NCBI GenBank assembly: GCA_905221605.1 | Contig: CAJNDS010002556.1 | Location: 244,001 to 308,000, forward strand | Direction of reading: 5' to 3' | DNA length: 64,000 bases | Source of the DNA: Symbiodinium natans | Taxonomy: Eukaryota > Sar > Dinophyceae > Suessiales > Symbiodiniaceae | Part shown: positions 22,210-34,145 of the stretch, piece by piece | Numbering within the stretch: position 1 is the first letter of the stretch | How the letters are laid out: each line of letters starts with the position of its first letter | The notes under the pieces: model-generated | The model's database searches: none | What the model was told of the DNA's origin: nothing | What the model saw: only the letters and a program-made list of their open reading frames with translations | Made by a program: the position numbers and the translations under genes

Positions 22210-22850
22210 CCAGGCCTGAATTAAATATGAAGGCCCCGATTTAAATATGAATATTTAATTCTGGAGCTTCATATTTAAATTATTTAATTCGGGCCCGGGA
22301 ATTAAATAATTTAAATAATTTAAATAATTTAAATAATTTAAATCCTGGAGGGGGGGGGGGCCGGGCCTCCTCCCGCAGGAGGAATTAAATAATTTAAATA
22401 TGAAGGCCCCGAATTAAATATTAATATTAATTCGGAGCCTTCATATTTAAATTATTTAATTCTTCCTGCGGGAGGAGGCCCGCCCCCCCCCTCCAGGATT
22501 TAAAATATTTAAATTATTTAAATTATTTAAATTATTTAAATTATTTAATTCCCGGGCCCGATTTAAATAATTTAAATATGAAGGCCACGATTTAAATATG
22601 AATATTTAATTCGGGAGCTTCATATTTAAATTATTTAATTCGGGCCCGGGAATTAAATAATTTAAATAATTTAAATCCTGGAGGGGGGGGGGGGCGGGCC
22701 TCCTCCCGCAGGAAGAATTAAATAATTTAAATATGAAGGCCCCGAATTAAATATTAATATTTAATTCGGGGCCTTCATATTTAAATATTCATATTTAAAT
22801 CGGGGCCTTCATATTTAAATTATTTAATTCCTCCTGCGGGAGGGCCCCCT
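22210..22850. repeat. Cluster of long AT/GC palindromes
   Basis: Blocks of (AATTTAAAT)n and ATATGAAGGCCCCG are arranged as near-perfect inverted repeats, for example about 82 bp centred near 22422 and a second centred near 22755. They are separated by CCTGGAGGGGG / CCTCCTCCCGCAGG blocks that are themselves inverted. Repeated at 28387-29007. Confidence 0.85.
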
Positions 22851-22857
22851 CAATCAG

Positions 22858-23215
22858 CTTCATCATCATCATCCTCATCCTCATCCGCATCATCATCATC
22901 TTCATTATCGTCATCATCTTCATCATCTATCATCATCTATCATCATCATCTTCATCATCTTCATCATCTTTTTTCATCATCCCCATCATCTCTCTCATCT
23001 CCACGGTTGTTCCAATATGTTTCATGTGCATCCTTGACATCAATGATCCCAATCAGCTTCATCATCATCTTCATCATCTTCATCATCTTCATCATCTTCA
23101 TCATTTTCATCATTTTCATCATCTTCATGATCTTCATCATCTTCATCATCTTCATCATCTCCATCATCTTCATCATCTTCATGATCTGCTTCATCTGCTT
23201 CATGCTTCATCTGTT
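22858..23215. repeat. ATC-rich trinucleotide microsatellite (ATCTTC)n
   Basis: Imperfect (ATC/TTC)n over about 350 bp, interrupted by a unique piece at 22984-23050. Open frames on both strands (poly Met/Lys or Ile/Phe) are artefacts of the 3-bp unit. Confidence 0.9.
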
Positions 23216-23259
23216 TCTTATGTTTCATTGCTTCTTGGGGCCCAGGAGGGCCTGGGGCA

Positions 23260-24566
23260 GGAGCAACTTTGCCGGTCAAAACTTGCCGGGATCCCCTTGG
23301 CACCCTGGAAAAGTGATGCAAATACCACACAAAACGGGAAAGGGTAGGAACAACTTTGTCGGGCAAAATTTGCCGGGATCCCCTTGGCACCCTGGAAAAG
23401 TCCTGCAAATACCACACAAAACGGGAAAGGGTAGGAACAACTTTGCCGGTCAAAATTTGCCGGGATCCCCTTGGCAACCTGGAAAAGTCCTGCAAATACC
23501 ACACAAAACGGGAAAGGGTAGGAACAACATTTGCCGGTCAAAATTTGCCGGGATTCCCTTGGCACCCCGGAAAAGTGATGCAAATACCACACAAAACGGG
23601 ACAGGGTAGGAACAACTTTGCGGGTCAAAATTTGCCGGGATTCCCTTGGCACCCTAGAAAAGTCCTGCAAATACCACACAAAACGGGAAAGGGTAGGAAC
23701 AACTTTGCCGGTCAAAATTTGCCGGGATTCCCTTGGCACAAAACGGGAAAGGGTAGGAACAACTTTGCCGGTCAAAATTTGCCGGGATCCCCTTGGCACT
23801 CGGGAAAAGTGATGCAAATGCCACACAAAACGGGAACGGGTAGGAACAACTTTGCCGGTCAAAATTTGCCGGGATTCCCTTGGCACCCTGGAAAAGTCCT
23901 GCAAATACGACACAAAACGGGAAAGGGTAGGAACAACTTTGCCGGTCAAAATTTGCCGGGATTCCCTTGGCACCCTGCAAAAGTCCTGCAAATACCACAC
24001 AAAACGGGAAAGGGTAGGAACAACTTTGCGGGTCAAAATTTGCCGGGATTCCCTTGGCACCCTGGAAAAGTCCTGCAAATACCACACAAAACGGGAAAGG
24101 GTAGGAACAACTTTGCCGGTCAAAATTTGCCGGGATCCCCTTGGCACTCGGGAAAAGTGATGCAAATACCACACAAAACGGGAACGGGTAGGAACAACTT
24201 TGCGGGTCAAAATTTGCCGGGATTCCCTTGGCACCCTGGAAAAGTCCTGCAAATACCAGACAAAACGGGAAAGGGTAGTAACAACTTTGCCGGTCAAAAT
24301 TTGCCGGGATTCCCTTGGCACCCTGGAAAAGTCCTGCAAATACCACACAAAACGGGAAAGGGTAGGAACAACTTTGCGGGTCAAAATTTGCCGGGATTCC
24401 CTTGGCACCCTGGAAAAGGCCTGCAAATACCACACAAAACGGGAAAGGGTAGGAACAACTTTGCCGGTCAAAATTTGCCGGGATCCCCTTGGCACTCGGG
24501 AAAAGTGATGCAAATACCACACAAAACGGGAACGGGTAGGAACAACTTTGCGGGTCAAAATTTGCC
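23260..24566. repeat. 87-bp satellite, about 15 copies
   Basis: The unit starts GGAACAACTTTGCCGG and ends ACGGGAAAGGGTA. Successive starts are 87 bp apart (23260, 23347, 23434, 23521...), with one shortened unit near 23740. Because 87 is 29 codons, frames stay open on both strands for up to 485 codons. These repeat-derived frames are unlikely to be real proteins. Confidence 0.92.
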
Positions 24567-24578
24567 GCCTTCGTATGC

Positions 24579-24749
24579 CATGAGAAATGCGCGGCTCGAT
24601 TTGGCCAAATTTTGCCCGGAGGCTGCCCGGCAAAATTTGGCCAAATCGGGCCCCTGGACATTGAAATGAAATCAATTTTTCAATTCCCCGATACTAAATC
24701 ACGAGCCCGGGCCTCCCCCTCAACACTAAATTACGAGCCCGGGCCTCCC
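24579..24749 (+). repeat. Large inverted repeat, left arm
   Basis: Contains GCGCGGCTCGATTTGGCC, CAATTCCCCGATACTAAATC and CGAGCCCGGGCCTCCCC. Its reverse complement is at 25168-25321, with about 420 bp between. Confidence 0.8.
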
Positions 24750-25167
24750 CCCAATACTGAATTACGAGCGCGGGCCTCCCCCCAATACTAAAGTACGAGC
24801 CGGGGAATTAAATAATTTAAATAATTTTAATGCCCGGACGCCCCCCCTGGGGCATTTAAATTATTTAAATTATTTAAATTATTTAAATTGTTTAAATTAT
24901 TTAAATTGTTTAAATTATTTAATTCCAGGGTGGAATTAAAAAAATTTAATAATTTAAAGCCCCCTTGCCCTTATTTTGCTAGCTTTCTGAAACGACAAGG
25001 ACAACAACACATAGAAAGAGAGGAAAGGAATGAAACAATAGGCAGTGGAGCTCTTCAGTGTCTTTACCTATCTCTTTTCTTCTTTTTCTTTTTCATTCAA
25101 TAAGGAAAAGAAGCTTCCTTTGGTGTGATTTTGAGATTTAAAAGAGAACAAGAGAAGAGAAGGGAGA

Positions 25168-25321
25168 CCCGGGCTCGTAATTTAGTATTGAGGGGGAGGC
25201 CCGGGCTCGTGATTTAGTATCGGGGAATTTAAAAAATCAATTTCATTTCAATGTCAAGGGGCCCGATTTGGCCAAATCTTGCCGGGCAAAATTTGGCCAA
25301 ATCGAGCCGCGCATTTCTCAT
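25168..25321 (-). repeat. Large inverted repeat, right arm
   Basis: Reverse complement of the left arm with small differences, continuing into a cluster of TTTGGCCAAAT palindromes (25263-25655). Confidence 0.8.
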
Positions 25322-25655
25322 CGCGTACGACGAGCAGCCCGATTTGGCCAAATTTTGCCCGCAGACTGCCCGGCAAAATTTGGCCAAATCGAGCCGCGAT
25401 AGTTTAAATAATTTCGGGCCTCCAGAAAGGCGCGGCTCGATTTGGCCAAATTTTGCCGGGCAGCCTCCGGGCAAAATTTGGCCAAATCGGGCTGCCCTTC
25501 GTATGCGATGAGAAATGCGCGGCTCGATTTGGCCAAATCTTGCCCGGAGGCTGCCCGGCAACATTTGGCCAAATCGAGCCGCGCCTTTCTGGAGGCCCGA
25601 AATTATTTAAACTATCGCGGCTCGATTTGGCCAAATTTTGCCGGGCAGCCTCCGG
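25263..25655. repeat. Cluster of GATTTGGCCAAATTTTGCC palindromes
   Basis: At least five stem-loops in which GATTTGGCCAAAT...GCC is followed within 50 bp by GGCAAAATTTGGCCAAATC. Spacers CTTTCTGGAGGCCC and TTCTCATCGC also recur inverted. Confidence 0.85.
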
Positions 25656-25689
25656 GCACTTTTGGCCCCTCCCCTTTTCGGATTTAAAT

Positions 25690-28110
25690 TATTTAAATTA
25701 TTTAAATTATTTAAATTAATTAAATTATTTAAATTATTGAAATTATTTAATTCCAGGGGCGAATTAAATAATTTAAATAATTTAAATATGAAAGGGGGGA
25801 TTCGGATTTAAATTATTGAAATTTTTTAATTCCCACCCGGAATTGAATATTTTATATAATTTATATAATTTAAATAATTGAAATAACTTAAATTGAAAAT
25901 CCGAAAAGGGGGGGGGGGGCCAGGCCCGACCAGGCCCCCCCCCTCCCAGAATCAAATAATTTAAATAATTTAATTCCGAAAGGGCCAGGCCCCACCAGGC
26001 CCCCTCCCCCTCCCAGAATTAAATAATTTAAATAATTTAAATCCGAAAGGGGTGTTCAGGATTTAAATTATTTAAATGATTTAATTCTGGGAGAGGGAGG
26101 GGGCCCGGTGGGGCCTGGCCCCCCCCTTGTCGGATTTAAATTATTTAAATTATTTAAATTATTTAATTCCAGGGGTGAATTAAATAATTTAAATAATTTA
26201 AATCTGAAGGGGGGGATTCGGATTTAAATTATTTAAATTATTTAATTCCCCCCCCGGAATTAAAAAATTTAAATAATTTAAATAATTTAAATCCGAAAAG
26301 GGAGGGGGGGCCAGGCCCCACCCGGCCCCCTCCCCCTCCCAGAGTTCAATAATTTAAATAATTTAAATCCGAAAGGGGTGTTCAGGATGTAAATTATTTA
26401 AATTATTTAATTCTGGGAGAGGGAGGGGGCCCGGTGGGGCCTGGCCCCTCCCAGCGATTTAAATCCGAAAGGGGTGTTCAGGATTTAAATTATTTAAATT
26501 CTTTAATTCTGGGAGGGGGAGGGGGCCCGGTGGGGCCTGGCCCCCCCCCCCTTTTCGGATTTAAATTATTTAAATTATTTAATTCCAGGGGGGGAATTAA
26601 ATAATTTAAATACTTTAAATCTGAAAGGGGGGGTTCGGATTTAACTTATTTAAATTATTTAATTCACCCCCCCGGAATTAAATAATTTAAATAATTTAAA
26701 TAATTTAAATAATTTAAATCCGAAAAGGGGGGGGGGGGGGGCCAGGCCCCCACCAGGCCCCCTCCCTCCCAGGAATTTAAATAATTTTTAAATCCGGAAA
26801 GGGGGTGTTCAGGATTTAAATTATTTCAAATTATTAATCTGGAGGGGGAGGGGGGCCCGGCGGGGCATGGGCCCCCCCCTTTCGGATTTATTAATTATAT
26901 TTAAATTTATTTAAATTATTGACCCATTATTGAAAATTATTTAATTTTGTGTTATTGTATTATTTTAAATTATTTAATTCCGGGAGGGGAATTAAATAAT
27001 TTAAATAATTTAAATCTGAAAGGGGGGGTTCGGATTTAAATTATTTAAATTATTTAATTCCCCCCCCCCCGGAATTAAATAATTTAAATAATTTAAATAA
27101 TTTAAATAATTTAAATAATTTAAATAATTTAAATAATTTAAATAATTTAAATCCGAAAAGGGGGGGGCCAGGCCCCACCGGGCCCCCTCCCCCTCCCAGA
27201 ATTAAATAATTTAAATAATTTAAATCCGAAAGGGGTGTTCAGGATTTAAATTATTTAGATTATTTAATTCTGGGAGGGTGAGGGGGCCCGGTGGGGCCTG
27301 CCCCCCCCCCTCCCCCTTTTCGGATTTAAATTATTTAAATTATTTAAATTATGTAAATTATTTAAATTTTCAAATTGATTCAATTCGGGTGGTGGAATTA
27401 ATTATTTAAATAATTTAAATCGGAAAAGGGGGGGTTTTTTTCGATGTCAATCTTTAAATATTTAATTTCCCCCCCCCGGAAAGTAAATAATTTAAATAAT
27501 TTAAATAATTTAAATTATTTAAATCCGAAAAGGGGGGGGGGCAGGCCCCACCAGGCCCCCTCCCCCTCCCAGAATTAAATAATTTAAATAATTTAAATCC
27601 GAAAGGGGTGTTCAGGATTTAAATTATTTAAATTATATAATTATGGGAGGGGGAAGGGGCCCGGTGGGGCCTGGCCCCCCCCCCTTTTCGGATTTAAATC
27701 ATTTAAATTATTTAAATTATTTAAATTATTCAAATTATTTAAATTATTTAAATTCTTTAAATTATTTAATTACAGGGGGGGACTTAAATAATTTAAATAA
27801 TTTAAATCTGAAAGGGGTGGTTCGGATTTACATTATTTAAATTATTTAATTCCCCCCCCCCGGAATTAAATAATTTAAATAGTTTAAGTCCGAAAAGGGG
27901 GGGGGCCAGGCCCCACCAGGCCCCCTCCCCCTCCCAGAATTAAATAATTTAAATAATTTAAATCCGAAAGGGGTGTTCAGGATTTAAATTATTTTAATTT
28001 TTTAATTCTGGGAGGGGGAGGGGCCTGGTCCTGCTGCTCCCCCCCCCCTTTTCGGATTTAAATTATTTAAATTATTTAAATGATTTAAATTATTTAATTC
28101 CTTCCAAGAC
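25690..28110. repeat. Higher-order array of nested AT/GC palindromes
   Basis: CCGAAAAGGGG recurs at about 25901, 26293, 26720, 27153, 27524 and 27890 (spacing 366-433 bp). Each unit alternates (AATTTAAAT)n stretches with GGCCAGGCCCC / GGGGCCTGGCC and CTCCCAGAATTAAAT / ATTTAATTCTGGGAG, so every module is followed by its inverse. No gene is present. Confidence 0.85.
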
Positions 28111-28123
28111 CCCCCGAAACGGA

Positions 28124-28227
28124 TAATAGGGTCTATTGGAAGTTGTTCTTTTGTACTAAGTTATTACGTTGGGGCCTATTTTCTCTTTAAAAACACGAGG
28201 TTCTCACTTCCAAATAGACCCTATTTA
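28124..28227. mobile_element. Palindromic MITE family 5, copy 2
   Basis: Ends AATAGGGTCTATTGGAAG and CTTCCAAATAGACCCTATTTA. The interior has diverged from the other two copies and is roughly inverted. Confidence 0.7.
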
Positions 28228-28267
28228 GCTGCACAGGGGGGGGGGGGGGGGGGGGTGGCAGATTTTA

Positions 28268-29591
28268 AAATAGGGTTTATTTGGAAGCTGGCACTCGTGT
28301 TCACAAGAGGAAAAAAGGCCCCAAAACGTATACTTATTTACAAGAGCCAACTTCCAAATAGACCCTATTTTAGGTCCTAGGGGGGTCCCAGGCCTGAATT
28401 AAATATGAAGGCCCCGATTTAAATATGAATATTTAATTCTGGAGCTTCATATTTAAATTATTTAATTCGGGCCCGGGAATTAAATAATTTAAATAATTTA
28501 AATAATTTAAATAATTTAAATCCTGGAGGGGGGGCGGGGGCGGGCCTCCTCCCGCAGGAGGAATTAAATAATTTAAATATGAAGGCCCCGAATTAAATAT
28601 TAATATTTAATTCGGAGCCTTCATATTTAAATTATTTAATTCTTCCTGCGGGAGGAGGCCCGCCCCCCCCCCTCCAGGATTTAAAATATTTAAATTATTT
28701 AAATTATTTAATTCCCGGGCCCGATTTAAATAATTTAAATATGAAGGCCACGATTTAAATATGACTATTTAATTCGGGAGCTTCATATTTAAATTATTTA
28801 ATTCGGGCCCGGGAATTAAATAATTTAAATAATTTAAATCCTGGAGGGGGGGGGGCGGGCCTCCTCCCGCAGGAAGAATTAAATAATTTAAATATGAAGG
28901 CCCCGAATTAAATATTAATATTTAATTCGGGGCCTTCATATTTAAATATTCATATTTAAATCGGGGCCTTCATATTTAAATTATTTAATTCCTCCTGCGG
29001 GAGGGCCCCCTCAATCAGCTTCATCATCATCATCCTCATCCTCATCCGCATCATCATCATCATCTTCATTATCGTCATTATCTTCATCATCTATCATCAT
29101 CATCTTCATCATCTTCATCATCTTTTTTCATCATCCCCATCATCTCTCTCATCTCCACGGTTGTTCCAATATGTTTCATGTGCATCCTTGACATCAATGA
29201 TCCCAATCAGCTTCATCATCATCTTCATCATCTTCATCATCTTCATCATCTTCATCATTTTCATCATCTTCATCATCTTCATCATCTTCATCATCTTCAT
29301 CATCTTCATCATCTTCATCATCTTCATCATCTTCATGATCTGCTTCATCTGCTTCATCCTTCATCTGTTTCTTATGTTTCATTGCTTCTTGGGGCCCAGG
29401 GCCTGGGGCAGGAGCAACTTTGCCGGTCAAAACTTGCCGGGATCCCCTTGGCACCCTGGAAAAGTGATGCAAATACCACACAAAACGGGAAAGGGTAGGA
29501 ACAACTTTGTCGGTCAAAATTTGCCGGGATCCCCTTGGCGCCCTGGAAAAGTCCTGCAAATACCACACAAAACGGGAAAGGGTAGGAACAA
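28268..29591 (+). repeat. Large direct duplication, copy 2 (ends at assembly gap)
   Basis: Nearly identical to 22089-23441, including MITE, palindromes, ATC microsatellite and about 1.8 satellite units, then cut by the run of N. Confidence 0.88.
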
Positions 29592-29691
29592 NNNNNNNNN
29601 NNNNNNNNNNNNNNNNNNNNNNNNNNNNNNNNNNNNNNNNNNNNNNNNNNNNNNNNNNNNNNNNNNNNNNNNNNNNNNNNNNNNNNNNNNN
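29592..29691. other. Assembly gap (100 N)
   Basis: Exactly 100 N, the conventional size for a gap of unknown length. It separates the satellite from a GT tract. Confidence 0.99.
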
Positions 29692-30693
<1,002 letters not shown>

Positions 30694-31132
30694 GGCTTCA
30701 TCGCCCAGGGGCAATTCACCCGTTTGGGCATTGCCTGATTCCCGGATGGGGATCACCCAAGTAAACAGAGAGGCTTCAGTGCCAGATGAGCCTTGGTAGG
30801 CACCCAGTGCTATGAGCGGATTCTTTCTCTCTCGCGAGGTACCAGCCACGCCGGCTGAAGCTCAAAGTCGCCAATAAGGGCGGAACCGGACATTGTTGAA
30901 GGGTGACTCAAGCCCAGTCGTGAGACATAGACGAGGTGGTCTAACTCTCTATTCGTGGATCTCGACCCGAGTCGTATTTCCGGTGGTTGCCCCTCTGCTG
31001 CAAATTGACCGTTTTTTTTCCTTGCTGGACTGCGCCCTTTCACCTGGTTTGATGGTTTCTCACCTTTCAGGCTCAGTGCTCAGGACCACAGTAAACTGCT
31101 TCCGACTGCGCATTGTTTTGCTGTGAGCATGC

Positions 31133-32065
31133 ATGTGTTTGCGAGTGCAGTTCCGCAACATGGTCGAGTTGATATTTCAGTTGCTGCAGACCTTCAGTTT
31201 CATTTTTCGCAGTAGATTTTCTGCCATGTCTTGTCAGTATGACGACGAGGATTTCTCACCCCAGGGTGCAGATATCACACGGATGCCAGTGGTCGGAGCA
31301 ATTGGACCAGACCCTTCCTCACTCCCTTTTCCTAGGTTTGGTCAATTTCGAGAAGTGGACATTCCTTTTGACCCCCTTGATGCTGGCCGGGACGTAGTGG
31401 TCACGACTCGACCTTCCTCCCCTTCTCGCACTCCGACTTCCCCGGCGACGAGTTCTTCTAGCGCTGAAATGGAAATACCCGAACTCCCTCTCTCCCCACC
31501 AAGTGCGTCACCCAGAGTGGGTCCAGGCAAACGCCGCGCTCTTCACGCAAAAGGCTCCATAGGGGATGAAGCCAGGCGCTTCAACATGCTTGGTGCTCTC
31601 GAGACCGCGGAAGCCTCAGCCACTTCAACAGAATTGGAAGCGGACGAGAACATGCCACATGACTCAGAGCAGACACTGCAGACTGTGCTAAGGGTAGCAG
31701 GGCAGACCGCGTCACAACCTGTTACGCCGCAGAATCCCGCCCGACATGCAGGTGATCCGGTATTTGCTCAGGGCTCAGTGGATATGCAACAAACCCAGCC
31801 AATTCAGCATGCCGTGGGAGGTGCAGTCGCAGTGCGTTTGCTCAGTTGGGACACTAAGCTCACTATGACGATGCAACCAGCTGGGCTAATTGAGCGGAAC
31901 TCCGCCATCCTGCAGGACTTTTATCGAGCAGCCCAGTTCGACCACCGCCCGAATTTGAACTCAAATCCACAGTTATGCAAACTTTCACGGGCCCAAAAGC
32001 TCAGCTCTTCAGAGAAGCCACTTTTGCAGAGACTCGTCAGACCGTCTATTGGATTCATCACTTAG
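31133..32065 (+). CDS. Retroelement ORF1, N-terminal part (unknown)
   Basis: 310 codons from ATG 31133 (others at 31160 and 31226). The first 25 residues are hydrophobic (VELIFQLLQTFSFIF) and could be membrane-associated. Residues 30-230 are low complexity, rich in Ser, Pro and Thr. The end overlaps the next frame (31975) and the two are probably one broken protein. No family is recognised. Position upstream of the RT suggests a structural or accessory role, which is inference. Confidence 0.45.
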   Translation: MCLRVQFRNMVELIFQLLQTFSFIFRSRFSAMSCQYDDEDFSPQGADITRMPVVGAIGPDPSSLPFPRFGQFREVDIPFDPLDAGRDVVVTTRPSSPSRTPTSPATSSSSAEMEIPELPLSPPSASPRVGPGKRRALHAKGSIGDEARRFNMLGALETAEASATSTELEADENMPHDSEQTLQTVLRVAGQTASQPVTPQNPARHAGDPVFAQGSVDMQQTQPIQHAVGGAVAVRLLSWDTKLTMTMQPAGLIERNSAILQDFYRAAQFDHRPNLNSNPQLCKLSRAQKLSSSEKPLLQRLVRPSIGFIT

Positions 32066-32580
32066 CCACACCGTTTGTGCACTATCAGGACAATCAAGAC
32101 GCACACCGGTTTCTGTTGCATTTTGCTCACGGAACTGATCCCGCAGGTTTGGAAGGTATCCTGACTTCTAGGTACCTGGCGCCCGCTTCTGTGGCAGATG
32201 GAATGGAGGCAGTCGGCCACTATTGCCAGGCTACACCTTGGCCCGACAACGCCAGTCAATTGCAAGCGCTTGACAAGGTTGTTGGCAGCGGCAAATTCGG
32301 TTGCCCAGGCATCGTTATGGGTTATGCATCTCTGCCAGGACCGCACTATGTGTTGAAATCAGGCGGAGGGCTGGAAGCACAGCAAGCCTGCTTGCTTCAT
32401 GCCGGGGTACACTTCAAGTCAGAGGGCAAATGGGTCCTGCATTCCGATCGTAGCTCGGTTACGGCTATTGCACTCGCAGTGCGGAAGCATTTTCTGCCAC
32501 TGAGAGATTCCCGAGGCAGACCCATCTTTCAAGTAGCTCCCACGCATGCACAACAGGTGCAGCAGAACATGTCTTCATAA
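31975..32580 (+). CDS. Retroelement ORF1, C-terminal part with HGT-like motif
   Basis: 201 codons, different frame, overlapping the previous one by 91 bp. A central segment HFAHGTDPAGLEGILTSRYL resembles the start of ADP-ribosyltransferase-type folds (HGT followed by an amphipathic helix ending in a substituted loop). Later segments GPHYVLKSGGG and GKWVLHSDRSS could be further strands. The motif match is weak and no catalytic Glu can be assigned with confidence. The function is unknown. Confidence 0.4.
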   Translation: MQTFTGPKAQLFREATFAETRQTVYWIHHLATPFVHYQDNQDAHRFLLHFAHGTDPAGLEGILTSRYLAPASVADGMEAVGHYCQATPWPDNASQLQALDKVVGSGKFGCPGIVMGYASLPGPHYVLKSGGGLEAQQACLLHAGVHFKSEGKWVLHSDRSSVTAIALAVRKHFLPLRDSRGRPIFQVAPTHAQQVQQNMSS

Positions 32581-32817
32581 CTTCTCGAGGCGAGCAGATT
32601 GCAGAAGTGCTGAAACATGTTGCACTAGTGCGTTCACCTTACATGAGTGAGCTACAATTTCGAGCGAGTTGCGCACTCTTGACAAGCTTTGCACACATGA
32701 GTCCGAGTGGCGCCGCTCACCGCTAAACTCCACACAACGTCACACTTTGCGCTCAAGCGGTGGTCGTCAACCAATCCTTGTAGGCTGGGTCGGGACGTTG
32801 TTGCTCGGTTAGCTGTC
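32581..32817. other. Intergenic spacer within retroelement
   Basis: 237 bp between the ORF1 stop and the first ATG of the RS-rich frame. No clear signal is seen. Confidence 0.4.
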
Positions 32818-34132
32818 ATGGCTCGGGGAGATTCTCGTGCACGTTCTCGTGCGCGGTCCAGGAGTAGGCACGGCAGGACACGCCGCACCTCTCGAGGCCG
32901 GAGCCCCCTTCAGCGCAGTCCCCCCCATCGTCGTCAGGGTGATGCTCGATCCAACAGTCGGTTTCCCAACAATTGGGAGTCCACGCCTCAGGAATATGAT
33001 GCTCAAAAGGTGTACGGGCTCAGTCTACCGCGGAAGGTGCTCTCGAACCGCTACACCCGTGAGCTTCAGATTGATGGTGCGGATATCATGGATGTGCGAT
33101 TATCCCAGGTGACCACCAATGGCCCGAACAATTGGGGTCTTCGCAGTTTGGCTTGGGGGTGCCAGACAGTGTGGGAGGCGTTCAGATCCCGTCAGGAAGC
33201 AGTTTTCGCCGGGACCCTAGTCCGTCATCTTCGAGGAGATTCCAAAGAAGCAGGTCCCAGCTCCCAAGCGCCAGATTTGAACGCCGTTCTCACGGAGATG
33301 ACTAAGGTAGCCAATCCAGGCCAGGACCCTTACAACTGGGACAACAGATATGCCTCCATCAAGTCCTTATGTGCTGAACTTGCTCAGTTGATTTTTCAGA
33401 AAGGTCCGCAGCAAGCCAATCAGCACTTACTTGACAAGGTTCGTGAGCTCCAGCGGGAGAATGCACGACTTAAGTCTTCCAGTGCGGCAACCATGGACGC
33501 ATCGGCAAGACCATCTCCAGCCACAGAGGGACCAACCCCAACCCAAGCGCACACCCAGCACAGGCGGCGTTGGCCACTCCCAGGCCCCCCCCGCCCGACG
33601 TGGCCGCACCGCCAAAGAAGACCTCCGCGACTTTGGCGAAGACGTAGAGATCGTCCCCACCGACTTCGAAGATGAAGCACCTGTGAAATCCGGCGCCTCA
33701 GGTGCCACACGGCCTTTCTCCACCCCTTCTCCCAACCACGACGACGAGGATGACGAGACCGTCCTCGGCGGCCGGTCGGAAGCAGAAGAAGAGGACCTCC
33801 GCGACTCAGGACCCGCCCCGGCACAGGACACCGTTCAGCAATTCCAGCGTGCGGACAATCCAGCTTTCTTGAGTGAGTGCAACCCAGACAACATGAACTT
33901 TGCTACTATCAACCGCTGGATCTCTAGTCAGGTTGGCAAAGAGAACATGACCAAGGTTCAGGCAGCAGCGGATGAACTTCAAGCAGCGCTGCAGAGATTG
34001 AACCCAGGCGAAAGGCCTGCAGTAGATGCTATGACAGTTGCTTGGGGGTTGCGAGTCTCCATAGCTTCAAAGCTACCTGAGAAAGCTTTGATCAAGCTGT
34101 TGGCCACATGCCACCACCTCGCTCAAGAGTGA
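32818..34132 (+). CDS. Retroelement RS-rich/coiled-coil protein, frameshifted
   Basis: Starts at ATG 32818 with an Arg-Ser-rich basic region (SRARSRARSRSR), suggesting nucleic-acid binding. A middle region of average composition follows, then a short coiled coil (VRELQRENARLK, about 33440-33475). The frame then shifts by one base, probably near the C8 run at 33584, into a second frame. That frame is acidic (EDVEIVPTDFEDE, DDEDDE) and ends at 34132 with a helical domain (contains VQAAADELQAALQRL). The layout suggests a gag-like nucleoprotein, but no named domain is visible. The stop is 14 bp before the next frame. Confidence 0.45.
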
Positions 34133-34145
34133 CTAGGGCAGCATC

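Larger units (their letters stand above)
22089..23441 (+). repeat. Large direct duplication, copy 1
   Basis: The MITE, palindromes, microsatellite and first two satellite units recur in the same order and orientation at 28268-29591. Confidence 0.88.

Noticed and set aside
22964-23203. Met/Lys-only or Ile/Phe-only frames
   Set aside because: Translation of an ATC/TTC microsatellite; same for 29118-29357.
23218-24675. Long open frames of 335-485 codons on both strands
   Set aside because: They come from the 87-bp satellite, whose period is a multiple of three; open on both strands with no globular features.
25229-25719. Several overlapping frames with LAKF/IWPN repeats
   Set aside because: Palindromic GGCCAAAT cluster read in several frames.
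25690-28110. CRISPR-like array
   Set aside because: Repeat units are long, nested palindromes without unique spacers; the context is eukaryotic.
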